Shown here piece after piece: positions 1 through 13,700 of a stretch of 64,000 nt of DNA; within the stretch, counting starts at the first letter, position 1, and the number at the start of each line of letters is the position of its first letter. Made by a program: the position numbers and the translations under genes. A model generated the notes under the pieces. That model ran no database searches, was not told where the DNA came from, and worked only from the letters and a program-made list of their open reading frames with translations. Origin of the DNA: Ficedula albicollis (lineage: Eukaryota; Chordata; Aves; Passeriformes; Muscicapidae); assembly GCF_000247815.1 (NCBI RefSeq), contig NC_021700.1:21282746-21346745 (forward strand), read 5' to 3'.

Positions 1-593
1 CACCTGGGAAAATCTGCAAGATTGTGAAATTCCTCCCATTTTCACAGCCTTCCCAGATCTGTGTTTGTGGGCATCCTGGGGTGACTGTCATGTTGAATTG
101 CATCCCCATTTGTCTGTAGCCCAGAAGTAAGTTTTGTACCTTTAAGGCTGGCTTTGAGAGTGAAAGGGGGGGAAGAAGAAGCGGTGGAATGTCTGAGGTG
201 GTTGTTTTTCAAAACATAGAGATAGGAGTTCCATTGCTTCGTCCCCTGGACGGTGGCCATGGTGGACAGCTCTACTTTGCTTTTAGTTAGTTTTTGACTG
301 ACTGAAGCAGAGAAGTTCCCTGTAAAGTTTTTCTTTCTTTTTTTCCCTTTTTTTATTTGAAGTGTTTTGCCTGTTGAATAAACAGGTTTTTTCCACTTTT
401 CCCTGTAGAAATTTCTTCCTGAACCCGCTTGGGGGAGGGGCCACTCATGGGTATTACTTTTAAGAGTAAGCTGTTCGAAGGCAAAAGTCCCCTTCATCTC
501 TCTTCCCTCAAATTTCTCTGTTTATACTTCATTCTCAGGAACAGAGGTCCCCCCTCTCCCTCGGGGCAAAGGATCCTTTTCTCAAACATTTCA

Positions 594-619
594 AACCCCC
601 CCCCACCCCCCACCCCTCC

Positions 620-694
<75 letters not shown>

Positions 695-721
695 CCCCCC
701 CCCACCCCCCACCCCTCCCTG
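594..721. repeat. 70-base poly-C run between exact 29-bp direct repeats
   Basis: Pure C from 623 to 692. The left arm (594-622) and the right arm (693-721) are the same 29 bases: AA, nine C, A, six C, A, then CCCCTCCCTG. The local sequence therefore looks like one C-rich motif duplicated with a homopolymer between the copies. It lies in the far 3' part of the visible CENPK intron, with no gene function apparent. Confidence 0.95.
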
Positions 722-1739
722 TTTTCTCCATGATTTACAGGACTCTTCAGTGCAGTACAGTCTACCCCATAGCTTACAAAAAGATTTTTTTCAGCCAACT
801 TTCATGGCGTCTCCTCAATCTCTTTTCATCTGAAACTTGGCTCTTACTTTACTAGCTTTGGTGTACACTTTCTGCTTTCTTTCCTCTTACTCAAGGGAGG
901 ATAGGAGGTCTGCAAGTCTTATTCAAGCACTGGAAGAGTTAAAATTTCACACAGAAGATGCAGGGGGCTGGGGCAGGCCATGTCCGGTGGCTCCTGAGCC
1001 CACTCCTGCCTAGCCCAGCCTGCATGATGGGGGGGCAGGAGCAGGCCAAGCCAATGTTACCTGGTAAAAGGCTGAAAAAGAGAGCTTTTCTGATGTTTTC
1101 TTTCTTTCTTTTACCAATGTGATTCATGGAGCAAAGTAGCTTCTCTAATTGGTTTCCCAGGCTGTCAATTACTAAATCAGCCTCCAATTCGTCCTATCAA
1201 TTCACAGAGGAAGTTCTCATGGAAAAACTTCTGAGTGTGTCTGCCCCGCAGGTTGCCTTCAATGCAAAACCAGCACATCCAGTTTAAAATGCAGGAGCTA
1301 ACCAAAATGTCACCATAACCAGTTGCTCATTAGTGTCTTCTTGAATCTCACAGAGCTTAACAAAATATTTTACCTGAAGCAGATTGTGGAGCACACACAT
1401 GAACTGCTCGGCTAACAAATGACTGAGGAGAAAATGTCTATGGTACCAGGGCTCTATTGTCTAAGTTATTGCAGGTGCTAGCAAGAATGAATCCACACTA
1501 CTTGCATCACACAAAATGTACAGAAAATGAAGATGCATCAAAGAAAGACTAACTGCATCCATTAATTAAATGATCCTCAGTGCTACGGATATATCCGGTA
1601 CAGGAAATACAGAGAAATAAAACTACAGTAGTCAGAAGCTACAGGCATTGCTGAATATAGGGAACAGTGGACTCGCAATGGGCTAGGTCTTTCATAGAAT
1701 CACAGAATGGATAACGTTATGTTGAGGAACACATTCAGT

Positions 1740-2035
1740 GCAGGTAGCTCACGGTGCAGCTGCAGTGGGAGCTGCACGTTGAGCTCTGGGTTGAGCTTGG
1801 CAAGAGCCCCAGGCAAGAGGCCATGAACTGCCAGCTCTGCAGGACCTGTGGCCCTGCCAGGTGAGGGGACATTGAGACATGGCAGGAGCTGAAGATGCCT
1901 GGACTTTCACAGTGTTTACACTGTGAGGGTATAAAAGCATTTTGACTTTGAGGGCATAAAATCCCTTTGCTCTGGGTCCCTCCTCAGAGGCACCTAGCTC
2001 AAGCTGTTATTCTGTTACTATGCCACGATTAAATT
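1740..2035 (+). mobile_element. Possible LTR fragment
   Basis: The block contains a TATA-like GGGTATAAAAGC near 1928, a second ATAAAATCC near 1957 and a C/T-rich stretch that could be an R/U5 region, the order expected of a retroviral LTR. A CR1-tail scrap (tcatagaatcacagaatgg, 1692-1710) lies just before it. No target-site duplication or partner LTR was seen, so this is only a resemblance. Confidence 0.3.
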
Positions 2036-2106
2036 ATTTTAAGGATTGGGATGTGTGAGCCTAAGGGAAGAAAGAAACCTAGGGTTGAGCTGATAAGAAA
2101 ACCTGA

Positions 2107-2893
2107 TGTCTTAGGTTGCAATACAGGATGTGACCAAAAGTATGTATTCTATCACCATCTGTTGAAACTAGGTTGGGCAGTGATCATTATCTCGGTGGGA
2201 GATATTCTCTACTAATGGGCCATCTGTTAAAACCAGGTGGGGCAGTCATCTTTATCTTTTCCACAAATCATCCTTCCTCCGGAAAATATCTCCTGTAAAT
2301 GGGCCATTGAGTTCCACTGCATGCTGATAAAATTACATCATCCCCTTGTGAGATGCCTCAGCCAGGAGGAGGAGTGTGCCTTTCCTACCTAAATAAAAAC
2401 TGAGATTTGAAACACCAAAGCAGCCTTTTTTCCACTGAATTCCAAAGGAAAAGCAGACCTTTCCACATCATCTAAACCTTCGGAAAAAACCTGCACCCTT
2501 CTACAGGACCTCTGCTTCAACTGAACCACATCTGCCACTGCAGGGAGACTGCAGCCACCATTTAATTGGACTGTTACCAAATACCCTGACTGACAGGGTG
2601 TCAACTTGTATTCTGTGTTTTGGGTTTGTTCTTTGTAATACTGTATTTCTATTTTAATTTTCCTAGTAAAGAACTGCTATTCCTATTCAGATATCTTTGC
2701 CTGAGAGCCCATTAATTTCAAAATTATAATCATTTGGAGGAAAGGGGTTTAAATTTTCCTAGTAAAGAACTGCTATTCCTATTCAGATATCTTTGCCTGA
2801 GAGCCCATTAATTTCAAAATTATAATCATTTGGAGGAAAGGGGTTTAAATTCTCCATTTCAAAGAAAGGCTCCTGCCTTTCTTAGCAGACACC
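2107..2893 (+). mobile_element. Solo LTR of an avian endogenous retrovirus (copy A)
   Basis: Shares its whole layout with the LTR at 28566-29643 in the opposite orientation: TG start, the ACCATCTGTTGAA block, repeated WGGGCMRTSATC/GGGCCATCTGTT segments, the block reading ccactgcagg, and the U5-like ctcctgcctttctt end. A 96-bp segment is tandemly repeated (about 2656-2751 and 2752-2847). No internal retroviral genes flank it. Family name not assigned. Confidence 0.65.
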
Positions 2894-2959
2894 TAATCTG
2901 CCTGTATGAGCATGAGATGTTTAGCTACCAATTGGCTTAGTTACTGACACTGTGGTTCC

Positions 2960-3290
2960 TGGATTATTGGGCAGGGAAGTTTCCTTAACCACTGTGAGGG
3001 ACCACAGTGGGTCCTGTGGTCCAACCTCCCTACTCAGCCAGGAGTCATCCAAGAGCACAGGCCACAGGTTGCAGCCATGCAGTTCTTGAGAGACTCCAGT
3101 GAGGGAGACTCCACAACCTCTCTGGGCAATCTGTTCCAGCACAGAGAAAAGCAGCTCTTCCTTGTTCTTGTGTTCTTGTGCATCCCATTGCCTCTTGTCC
3201 TGTTGCTTGGCATTATCGAGAAGAGCCAGCTCCATTCTCTTCAGATACTTGTATAAACTGATGAGGTCCCCGGTTAAAGCACTATGGTCT
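2960..3290 (-). mobile_element. CR1 LINE 3' fragment
   Basis: Minus-strand CR1 3' region. On the plus strand it reads ggtcctgtggtccaacctcc ... gagactccacaacctctctg ggcaatctgttccag, the hallmark order of CR1 tails. It is 5'-truncated, as is usual for this LINE, and non-coding. Confidence 0.8.
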
Positions 3291-3834
3291 TCTACAAAAT
3301 AATGTTTCTTACATAACCATATGACTTGGATGTATTTTTTTCTGCTTCCATACAAAATAGGAGCACTTGAGAATTTAGCTCAAAGAAATATGAATTCTGA
3401 AAATATGCTCCAAATATACAACATCTGAAAAAACCTGTAATCCTCAAATATCAGACCAACATGCCATAGCTATCTACACAGGAAAATCAAAGGGTCTAAC
3501 CTAACAACATTTTGATAGTGACTTTTAACAGCAGTGGGGTTTGCTGCTGTGAGTGATACCAGAAGGCATTATACACAGGAATATTCTCAAATCTTGTTAT
3601 ATTCCTATGTCCCATCAATATAGTGTAATGTTACCTGCCAGCATTCTTGATTTGCTTCTTCTTCCAATGGAGAAAGTCAACAAACTATTTGCAAATTATT
3701 GCCACAGAACTCAATGTATAAGATAACTAATTCTTCTGTGCAACGCATAATATTACTTAATTTTCTAAGAAGTATGAAATCCAACATATTACAACATTTT
3801 GTTTAAAAACACACACACAAATATCTTAAAGGGA

Positions 3835-4150
3835 TGTGTCAGAGGATAGGGTCAGACTCTTTTCAGTGGTAACAAGTGATAGGACAAGGGGCAACAGGCA
3901 CAAACTCAAATACAGAAGTTCCATTTGAAAATTAAGAAAAACTGCTTTACTGGAAGGTGACTGAGCATTGGAAAAGGCTGCCCAGAGAGTCTGTGGAGTG
4001 TCCTTCTTCAAAGACATTCAAAAGCCACCTCGACACAATCCTGTGAGGCATGCAGGGGCAGGGTTTAGTGGTGGATTTGGATGGTTGGACTCGATCATCT
4101 TAGAGGTCTTTTCCAACCTAAACTATCCTATGATTCTATCTTCAGAGGCC
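3835..4150 (+). mobile_element. CR1 LINE 3' end
   Basis: Sense-oriented CR1 tail: gtgataggacaaggggcaac, then a block with gctgcccagagagtctgtgg, ending in the typical ttccaacctaaactatccta tgattct terminus at about 4139. No open frame. It lies in the intron 3' of the last visible CENPK exon. Confidence 0.85.
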
Positions 4151-4795
4151 CCTTCTAACTCCAGCCATTCTGTGACAAATTCCACTTAGCAATTAAAATT
4201 CAGCCGCAGATCATCTTGAAAGCACAATTCTGAGTGGATCTTCATTGCCCAAGCACTTGTGCAATGTTAATTGAAAATAAGCCTGAAAAGTGCAGTGTGT
4301 AGGCTTCAGCCTTAAAAATGGGCCTTGTTGCATGATGTTAAAGATGATGGCTAAATCTTTGAAAAGCATGGTCATCAGTCTCTATGGCATGAGATTTCTT
4401 TCTCCTGATGGCATCCAGCACAATGAGACTCTAATCCTAAGTGAAGCCTTGAATCATCAATGTAGCAGGGATGTTGACTATCACATCATTTTTGTTGCAT
4501 GCAGATAAGTTTGTTGAGCTACTGCGATTAGAGGGTGTGTCCAGAAATAAAATACTGTTTACTGTGCCTTACTCACTGACTTGTGCAATAAGTCAGTTTA
4601 AAATCTCACTTGTTACAAATAGGAAATTTTACTAGTTATACTACAGGGAAAAAAAAGCATTAGAACAACATAAATGGCTGCAGGAAAATACACAGTATTT
4701 TAGCAGTAGTCCACCCTAGGAAAATGCAGCAATTGCATATATTGTTTTCCTTTTTTCTGAACAGAATTTTGTCTCTTACAAACAAAAAGACTTAC

Positions 4796-7700
4796 CTCTT
4801 CTTTTCCTAATTCTAACAGTACCTCTGGATTGGTAGAAATTACTGAAAAATAAAATGAATTTGTTATTTTTTGGACAGGATAACGAAGAAAGATTTATTG
4901 ATACTGAAAGCAGCCTGGCTAGAGAGAAATTTTTGTACCTCCTAAAAAACAGTTTGGCTCTCAGCAGCATTTAAACATCCTGCTGGGCTAACCTACTATC
5001 ACTATTCAGCAAGTTAAAATTAGATTGAGAAAAGTGCAGCATTAATGCTTGTGTGTCATTTTTTTGTACCTGAACTAGCTCCAAATACACTGGTGTAGGT
5101 GCATAATGAATAAAAAACACATTTCTACACACTTCAAGAAAACCGAGCCTGACTTCTTCAGCAGAAGGCATTCAATCAACATTACCAATGTGGGCAATCA
5201 AATTCTTCCAGTTTTCCAATTCCTTGTTAAACAGCCACCCAAATGCTTGATTATGATGGCAGAACCTAGTTTTAATAACTTCAGAAGTATGTCACCATCC
5301 TTACTGTTCACAGGAACAGCTGTATGTAGGGAGATGAATGGCCCAGTAAGGCCAATATCCTAACTCAAATACAGCAACAGCAATACTTAAGTGAAAGCAA
5401 AGTACAATTCAAGAAAATGGAAATGTCTCCCCAGAATGATTCTACAAAATGCGGTAATTTATGACTCATGCATTTTCAGAATAAAAACTGAATTTTGTTT
5501 TTTACAGCACTCAACAGATTCCAGTCAATCCTCAGATCCATGTCAACTTGCAGCTTCTGCATAAACACATGAATTTTTGGAACTATTTCAATACATTAAC
5601 AGGAGAAATTAAAGCTATTCTAACAGATTAAAATCTTTATAAGACAGGGTTTTTTTTTGTGCAAGTTTGGGCTTGAAATCTCTAATCTTATAAATAATTA
5701 TTCAAATTAAAAATTCCTTTAACAAAAATGAAATCCTTAACCCTTTCATGACAGCATGAATCATCTCCTAAATACACACAGTCAGTTTAATAGGTTCAGA
5801 AAAGTACTTTCTTTGGTAATAGTATAGTATTTACCTCAAAAGATTTTAAGAAGCTTTAGATTAGTAATTTTAAAAACACTCTTCTGAGATGAAAATCAGA
5901 AAAACCACTGAGTTAAAAATGCATAAAATTAAATGTTTCAATAAAATTCCTTTTACTTGGAGAATTACTGTTTCTAAATCTTCACACAGTTTGAGTATTG
6001 TGCTTTCAATTAAGCTTAAGAGCTGAGGGAGACAGTGGTCTGTGCATTAGAATGAGATTCTTTATTTACATTAATATCCTACCTACACATGATAAAATTC
6101 ATTGGAGTACTTTTATTCACATTCACTGGCATATTTGAGTAATTCATATATTGAATAATTAATATACTTGAAAAAAAACCCCCATACATTTCTTCCCTCA
6201 GCCACTTCCTGCTGACATAATTTTTATAAGCCTTCCCTTACCAATTACTATCAATTTTTACAACTGCCTCGTAAAACTTCTTTATTTCTAAATACCTAAT
6301 CCTGAGCTCATGCTTGCCATTCAGTGTTTATATGTGTGAGCATCAGAACAGAAGGCCCTGTCTTCCTGGGAAAGAAATCACTAACCATAATGTAGTGAAG
6401 GAACAATGAAGATCTAAAACACTGGGACAACACACTTCTTCTGCCAGCTGTTGCTGTAAATTCACTGGTTGCTCAATAAATCTTTTTCAGTTGTAGAATC
6501 ACTACACTTGCAAAAATCAAATGTCAGACAGAATTGCCTAGTGATACAAAGTACAATTACTAAGAAAAATACTACCAGATGCTAGGAATGTAAAAACAAC
6601 TACTATGCACATGTTTATACAGAAACTCACATTAAAATAAAACAAAAAAGGATTTGGCAGAATACTGCTATTTTGCGAAGAAAAACAGAAATTATGCAGA
6701 GACCACAACTGTTCAAAATGGTTTAAAATATGGTTGCTTTCACTTGCTGATTTTACAAAGGTAAAAGTTAGATTTTATTTTTATAAGCCAAATGCTTTAA
6801 AAAAGTATTAATTCAGCTGATTAAGCAGATCTAGAGCTATATAAATAATACCAGAAATTGAGAAAGAAAAAGAGACTAAAGTAAATGCTTTGCAAAAATA
6901 AAATGTACATCCTGAATTCAAGTCTGTTTGCCAATATTGTGCCCAAAAAAATGTAGAACTGCCAAGTTATAACCTCTGAAAATAAGGTTTAAGATTGAAA
7001 CGCTAACAGGTCCTCATTTACAGGAAATGAACTGGCCACTACTAAAAGCAAAAACCAAAGTAACAAGACAGCCTGACATTCATGCTCTATTAGTAAATTG
7101 TATTAAATCAGTATTTCTGCTATTTCCATTTAGATAAAATCAGACAATGTTTTCAATTAAGTAATTCCTCCTTCAAAACAAATAGTAGGTAGAAAGAAGC
7201 CAAGACAGAGAAGTAAGAAAAATGGACTCCTCATTTTCATACAAGCACCATAACTATTTAAATTCCTAGCAGCAACTTTTTTTCTTCCACTGGAAAGGGA
7301 ACAAAAAAGGTAGAGATTTGGCTGTAAAATATTAATTATAAATAGATGATTTCTTTGTAATAAAATTAAGATTTCTAATAAGAAATATTATCATCTGGGA
7401 AGAAGTGAGAATGGTTGAACCAAGCAAGTCAACAAGCCAAAAAAATAGGCCAAGGATATTTTTAAGCCAATAACTTGAAGCTCAATATACATAGTTTAGT
7501 ACAGAAATCTAACTGCCTCAGGTATTTTACTCAGATAAAAACTAAGTTCTTTCAATTAATGTGCTTTAAGCCAGCAGCTTATTCATGAACAGCAGCCAGG
7601 AACCAGTATGTTCCAAATTCATTCAATGACATGCCTTTGGTCTACATTCCTCAGAAGCACTGGAGGCTGACAGTTCTTGGAATGAGGCTTACAACACTGA

Positions 7701-10700
7701 ACTATGAATTCATTCTAATTGAACAACAGTATCTATTTATAAGAAAGGAAAAATATTTTTCCAAGCTTCTCTTATTTAGTGATGAGATGCAGCAAGTACA
7801 TAGACTTTGAAAAAAGTTGGAGAACTGCCTCTAATGTTGATCTGAAAAGGCATTTCCATTTGGCTAAAAGACAAAACATTGGAAATCACCATATGCTGTC
7901 TATAACACATTCCTATAATTTTGCAAATACTACAAAACCAAGCCTCTACTGGCACACAAATATTCAAATGAGTCAATATAATAATTTAAAGATTAACTAG
8001 AAATTTTACTGGATTGACAGGTGCTAACAGGTCCTTGACAGGAGACATAACCATGAGGACTACCAGAATATTAATGATAGTGTAGTGTGAACTGTTTTAG
8101 GAATCTCCATACGGGACATCTGAAAGATTACTTTACTCACACTTAGATCCTGATTGCTTTTATTTTCAGTGTCTGGCCACATCAGCCTTGCAAGAGAGTG
8201 AAATCTGTCAGCAGTGGTGCTTATGTACAAAGAGAATTTTGAAGAACTGAGGTATTTATACCTCTTGACTGATAATACCTAACAGATGTAAGAACTACCA
8301 CAAGTCTCAGTGGATGTATTGCTAATATATCAGCTTCTTGAAAGACAAAATGAAGAGGGTAATATTTGCCAAACTATTTCTGTTCTAAAAAGGACACACA
8401 AATAAAAGATGGAGAAAAAGCAATCATACAGGAAAGAATATGAAGAAGGGTAACAGGATAATGAACTTTTCTTATTTGGCTAGAAGATCTGCTAATAGTT
8501 GTTTTTTCCATTTAACTGGCTGATGAACAGTAGTATGAATCATGCACTTATTTGTCCAGAATCATAGGATTAAGTTATAGTGGAATTCACTTTTAATTTC
8601 AAGTCAACTTAGAACTGAAGTGCAAAAATTATGAAGAAATGAAACATATGTGCTACTTTTTAAAGTAGCATTAAATTTATTTTAATTTTTAAGTAGTTAT
8701 GGAATGAAAATACCATCAGTAAACATTCAGTATACTCAGGGCCTAGAAGAAAGAGACTTTGCAGAAGTCTATGTAAGAATTCTTTACAAGGAAACAGTTA
8801 CTTACTTTCAGGACTTTTCACTTGCCACTGATGACACTCCACACTTAAGGTTTTCCACTGCAGCAGTAACAAGGAAAGCTGTGTAACAAGGAAAGAAGCA
8901 CCTCTTGAAGCGTGTTGAGTTGCATTGGCATAAAATGTGGTATAATAGGATAGAAATTGAGTTATTAAGTAGATACAGCAGAAAACAAAAGAGCATTTAT
9001 TACAATGGAACCTAGTTTCTTCAAAATACAGTCACTCACAGCAATCAAGAAATGTTTCTATTATTTTTTCAAAAGGGAGAAATGAGGAGTCAGAGTTGGC
9101 AGAGTTGTGAAGGTCCTTCAGAGGAAGGTTCATATAGGTAAAGAAAGGCTTTCTAATGTCCTGTCTGAACCTCCCTCCATATATCTTTGAACCACTCCCA
9201 CACATAATATCACTGGATATCAGGGAGAAGATATCAGCATCTCCCTATCCATTTCCCTGAGGAAGCTGTAGAGAGGAATAAGTTTCTACTCTACTAAGAT
9301 AAAAATAAATACTGAAATAATAAGATACATTTTGTAAGAGTAATAGAAAGAATAATAGACCTAAGACTAATAAATGCCAAGTGCAACTTTAGCATTCTTG
9401 TCAAAGATCCGTTTGCCATGCTCCCTTTTTAAAATTCAAATTTATTTAGCTAATTGGACAATACACGGCTCAGATTCCGGCTCCATTACAGCCTTGTCCC
9501 TTTACAACACCAGCAGCCAGCATAACAGCAATTCTGGAATATTGCCAGGACAGAGCCACTCTTGGCTGAGTCTAAAACATTTTCTGCTTCAGGGAGCAAT
9601 GGATGTTGAAGTGGAGAAGTCCAAGCAGTCTCAGGAGACTGGGTCGTGAGCAGTCTGTGGGCAGCTGTGCAAGGTGATCCCTTGCTGATCCCTCATATAA
9701 GCTACAAAGCTGTAGGAAGAATCTTAGCAGGGTCATCTGTCTCAACGCCCATTGTGTAACAATGTACATATTGGTCTTCCTTCAGGATGAGATGAACTCC
9801 TGTCCTACCTCCTCTGTGTCCTAACTAGCTTGTCAGGCATTGCAATTCTCTCCTCACATGCCATAGACAATTTATTATTAATTGTTAGTGTAATACATGA
9901 TTTGTCAGATATTACAGTTCTCGGATGCAGTGGAAAGTGTCTCCATGGGGCCAAACCCATGTGTCCTCTCACTGGATCGCAAGGAGAGGGAACATTTGCC
10001 TCTTCAAGTCCCCTCCTCAGGAAACTGCAGAGAGGAATCAGTTCCTACTCTGCTAAGTAGAGAAGCCCAAAGTCCTCAGCAGGGGACTCACAGGACATGC
10101 CTTCCAGCCCTCCCACCACCTTTGTTGCCCTCCTCTGGATGCACTGAAGTACCTTCACAACCTTCTTAAAACTGTGGGGCAGAGAACTGCACTGAGCACT
10201 GCAGGTGAGGCTGCACAGCACTGAATACAGGGAATAATGCCCTCTCTTGTGGCAGGCAGTGCCATGCTCAAGGCTCCTGGGATGCCGTTTGCCCTCCAGG
10301 CTGCCAGGGCACATTGCAGGCTCACCCTGAGCTGCTGTCAACCAGCACCCTCAGATCCCTTCCTGCACGGCTGCCCAGCAGCCACTCCTTCCCTGCATTT
10401 TTGGTGTTACTGGATGCCATGCCATTGAGGATTGCCCAATGTTCTAAGCTAGCTAGATCCCTCTGCAAGGCCTCTGGTCCCTCCAGAGGTCTGGAGTCAT
10501 CAGCCAGCTTGCTTGTGGTCCATTCCAATCCTCCATCCAGATCACTGATAATCAATGGAACAGAGCTGGCACCAGAGCTGCACCCCATGAGCTCTGCCCT
10601 TCAGCCAAGTCTTCACCCAACATACTGTGAACCTGCTCATCCCACAGCTGCACAGACGTCCAGAAGGATGCTGTGAGGGATAGCACAACAATGACATTTA

Positions 10701-13700
10701 ACAAGAAGAAATTACATACACATTGATTAGGAAAAAAGTCCAAATAGGTATTGAAGTTACACCCCTTTTCCTCCCATTTTGCTGCCTATGTTAGCCATTT
10801 ATCAGTTGCATTTTTCAAAGTTAGCAGGAGAAAACCTGTCCTTATCTCAATCTATGAAGCTTCAGTGTGAGGTTCTCGACCTCCGGTGCTCTAAGGCACC
10901 AACTCCGGAGCTCTTAGGCTCCTGCTTCGTCGGGTTACCCTCTAAATAAGCAAAGCAGCTAATAGTTAAAAAGGTTATTTATGACAAAGCACATCTTATT
11001 ACAAAGCACATCAGTCTCAAAAGGCAATAGCAAAAAAACAATAGCAGAGCAGTGGCAAAGCAATGGCAAATGCAGTAGCAATAGCAAATGGCTAAAAGCC
11101 CCAACTCTCCCCAGTACATACTCTTTTATAGGATTTTTCCAACACACTAAGACACAAACTTGGACCACCACTCCTTAACCTACTAGAATTCTAATTTCTT
11201 AACATGCCAGGTTACATATACAACTATTCATACAACCTATCTTGCTCTGTCTGAAAAATGTAAGCAATATTCTTACTATAGTTCTATTATGTCTAAGTCC
11301 TGTCTACCACTGTGGGCCTGGAGCCTCTATTGAAAACAACAGTATGTTTATCAACCTTCACTAGAACTCACACTGCTACTGTGGAATCTAAACCTTTTAC
11401 TTACTAAAAGCATTACAGCTCCTACTAAAACTTACTAACTTACTTCTACTTAAACGTCTACTTTATATGTGAGTGGCTTAATATACTTCAATCCATCCAA
11501 AGGCTTTAATTCAATCCCTGCACTCTGATTCCTCTCTGAAGAATTCAGGGAGACCCCCTGACTCACTGACTCCAACATTTCAGTTATATTTCCTCTCCGC
11601 TGTCCAGATGAGGAGGTGAGTGATGAACAGCTAAGCTGGCAGATAGGATCAAACCCACAACAGACGCACCTGAGGGAACTGGCAGGTGAAGTGGTAAAGC
11701 CACTATCCATCATATTTGAAAAGTCATGGCAGTCTGGTGAGGATCGTACTAACTATAAAATGAGACACACAACCCATATTATTAAGAAGAGAAAAATAAA
11801 GATCTGGAAACTACAGGCTCATTAGTCTCACATCTGTGCCCAGCTAGACCATGGAGCAGATCCTCCTCGAAATTACACTAAGGCACATGGAAAAATTAAG
11901 AGGTAACTGGTGTTAAGCAACATAACTTTAAGGGGAAATCATGCCTGACAAATTTGGCAGCCTCCTATAAAGGATGAAAGCATTGGTGCATAGGGGAAGA
12001 GCTACTGATGTCATCTATTTGGGAGTTGTGCAAAGAATTTGACATTGTTCGGAACAACATCCTTGTCACTAAACTGGAGAGACACAGATTTGACAGAGAG
12101 ACTACTCAGTGGGTAAGGAATTGGCTGGATGGTCACACTCAGAGGTGCAGTCAACAATTCAGCATCCAGGTGGAGATGAGTGATGGCGGGCATTCCTTAG
12201 GCCTTGTTTCTGAGACAGGTACTGTGTAATACCTTTGTCAGGGACATGGACAGTGCGATCAAGGACACCCTCAGTAAGTTCACTGACAGCACCAGGCTGT
12301 GTGGGGCAGTTGACACACTGCAGGGAAGATATAGCATCCAGAGTGACCTGGACAGGCTTGAGAGCTGCACTAGTATGAAACTTATTAAGTCCAACAAGAC
12401 CAAGCACAAGGTCCTATACCTGGGTCAGGGCAACCCCCAGTATCAGTACAGGCTGACTCAGAGCAGCCCTGCAAAGAAAGACCTCGGGATCCTGGTGGAT
12501 GAAAAGTTGGGCACATGCACTTGCAGTCCAATCATAACCCCTGCACCAAATGCAGCATGGCTAGCAGGTCAAGGGAGGTGATTCTACCCCTCCACTCTGC
12601 TCGGTGAGACCCCACCTTGAGTGCTGCCTCCAGCTCTTTTCCCAAGAAAAGAAGGATGTGAACTTGCTCTGAAAGTTTGGAGGAGGACCACAAACATGGT
12701 TGGGCTGTAACACCTCTCCTGTAAAGACAGGTGGGGAGAGTTGAGGTTGTTCAGCCTGGAAAAGGCCCCAGGGAAACCCTCCAGTGACTGAATGGGGTCT
12801 AAAAGAAAGAAGAGAAATTGTTTGCAATTGCATGTAGTGATAGGAAAAGGGGAGATGGCCTTAAGCTGAAAGAGGGCAGGTTTAGATTAGGTATTAGGAA
12901 GAAATTCTTTATTGTGTAGGCACATAGACACTGGAACGGGTTACCCAGAGACGTTGCAGATGCCCCGCCCCTAAAAGGGCTCCAGGCCAGGCTGGATGGG
13001 GCTTTGAGCAATCTGATCTAGTGGAAGGCATCCCTGCCTACACCTGGGTTAGAACTAGATGATGTTTAAGGTCCTCTCAAACCCAGGCCATTCCATGTTT
13101 CTACAGTCTTAACAGAAAATGAAGCATTTTAAAAAACCCACTGTCTTACCTTGGCATCTGATGGTAGCAGTGTCTCTGTTCCTAGAAGCATTAACTTGCT
13201 CTGATACTTGGTAGAAAAGAAAAGAAATAAAGCACAAAGAAAGTTTGTTTACTCTTCTCTTTTGTAAGAACAAAACACAATTCTTAGAAATTTAAACATA
13301 ACTTTTACAATATAGGAATAAAAGAATTTTACCTTGGATCCTTCCACATCCCTTATACTCTATCCCAGAAGAGCAAATTAAGAAATGTTTGGAAATCATA
13401 GCACAATAAAGCAGAACTTAATTAACTCTGAAGGACAAAAGTATCAGCTAAGGAAAGGTGTATCCTTTGAGTAAAAAGGCCAGTTATGAGGAAAAAGTTC
13501 ATATGGGGAAAGGCATTGAACAGATGAAGAACATGAGAAACTGGGAAGAGAGTCATGGACAAGGCCAAACAGGGAAGCTGCTGAGAAGTTAACACACATT
13601 CAGCTACTTTTCTGGCTCTCTAAACAGAGCAATCATATTATAATACATATTTTTAGTTTTAAGTCATTTAGGGCAGTATACTGTACAGTTCAGAAGTGGT

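Noticed and set aside
4971..5171. Possible further CENPK exon (66-residue minus frame)
   Set aside because: No similarity to the expected FQKLRQDLE or C-terminal CENPK blocks, and it lies upstream of the 4796-4842 exon, which already joins in phase to 8806-8878.
12008..12581. Potential functional reverse transcriptase gene
   Set aside because: Recognisable CR1 enzyme remnants but split over frames with stops; a dead LINE copy.
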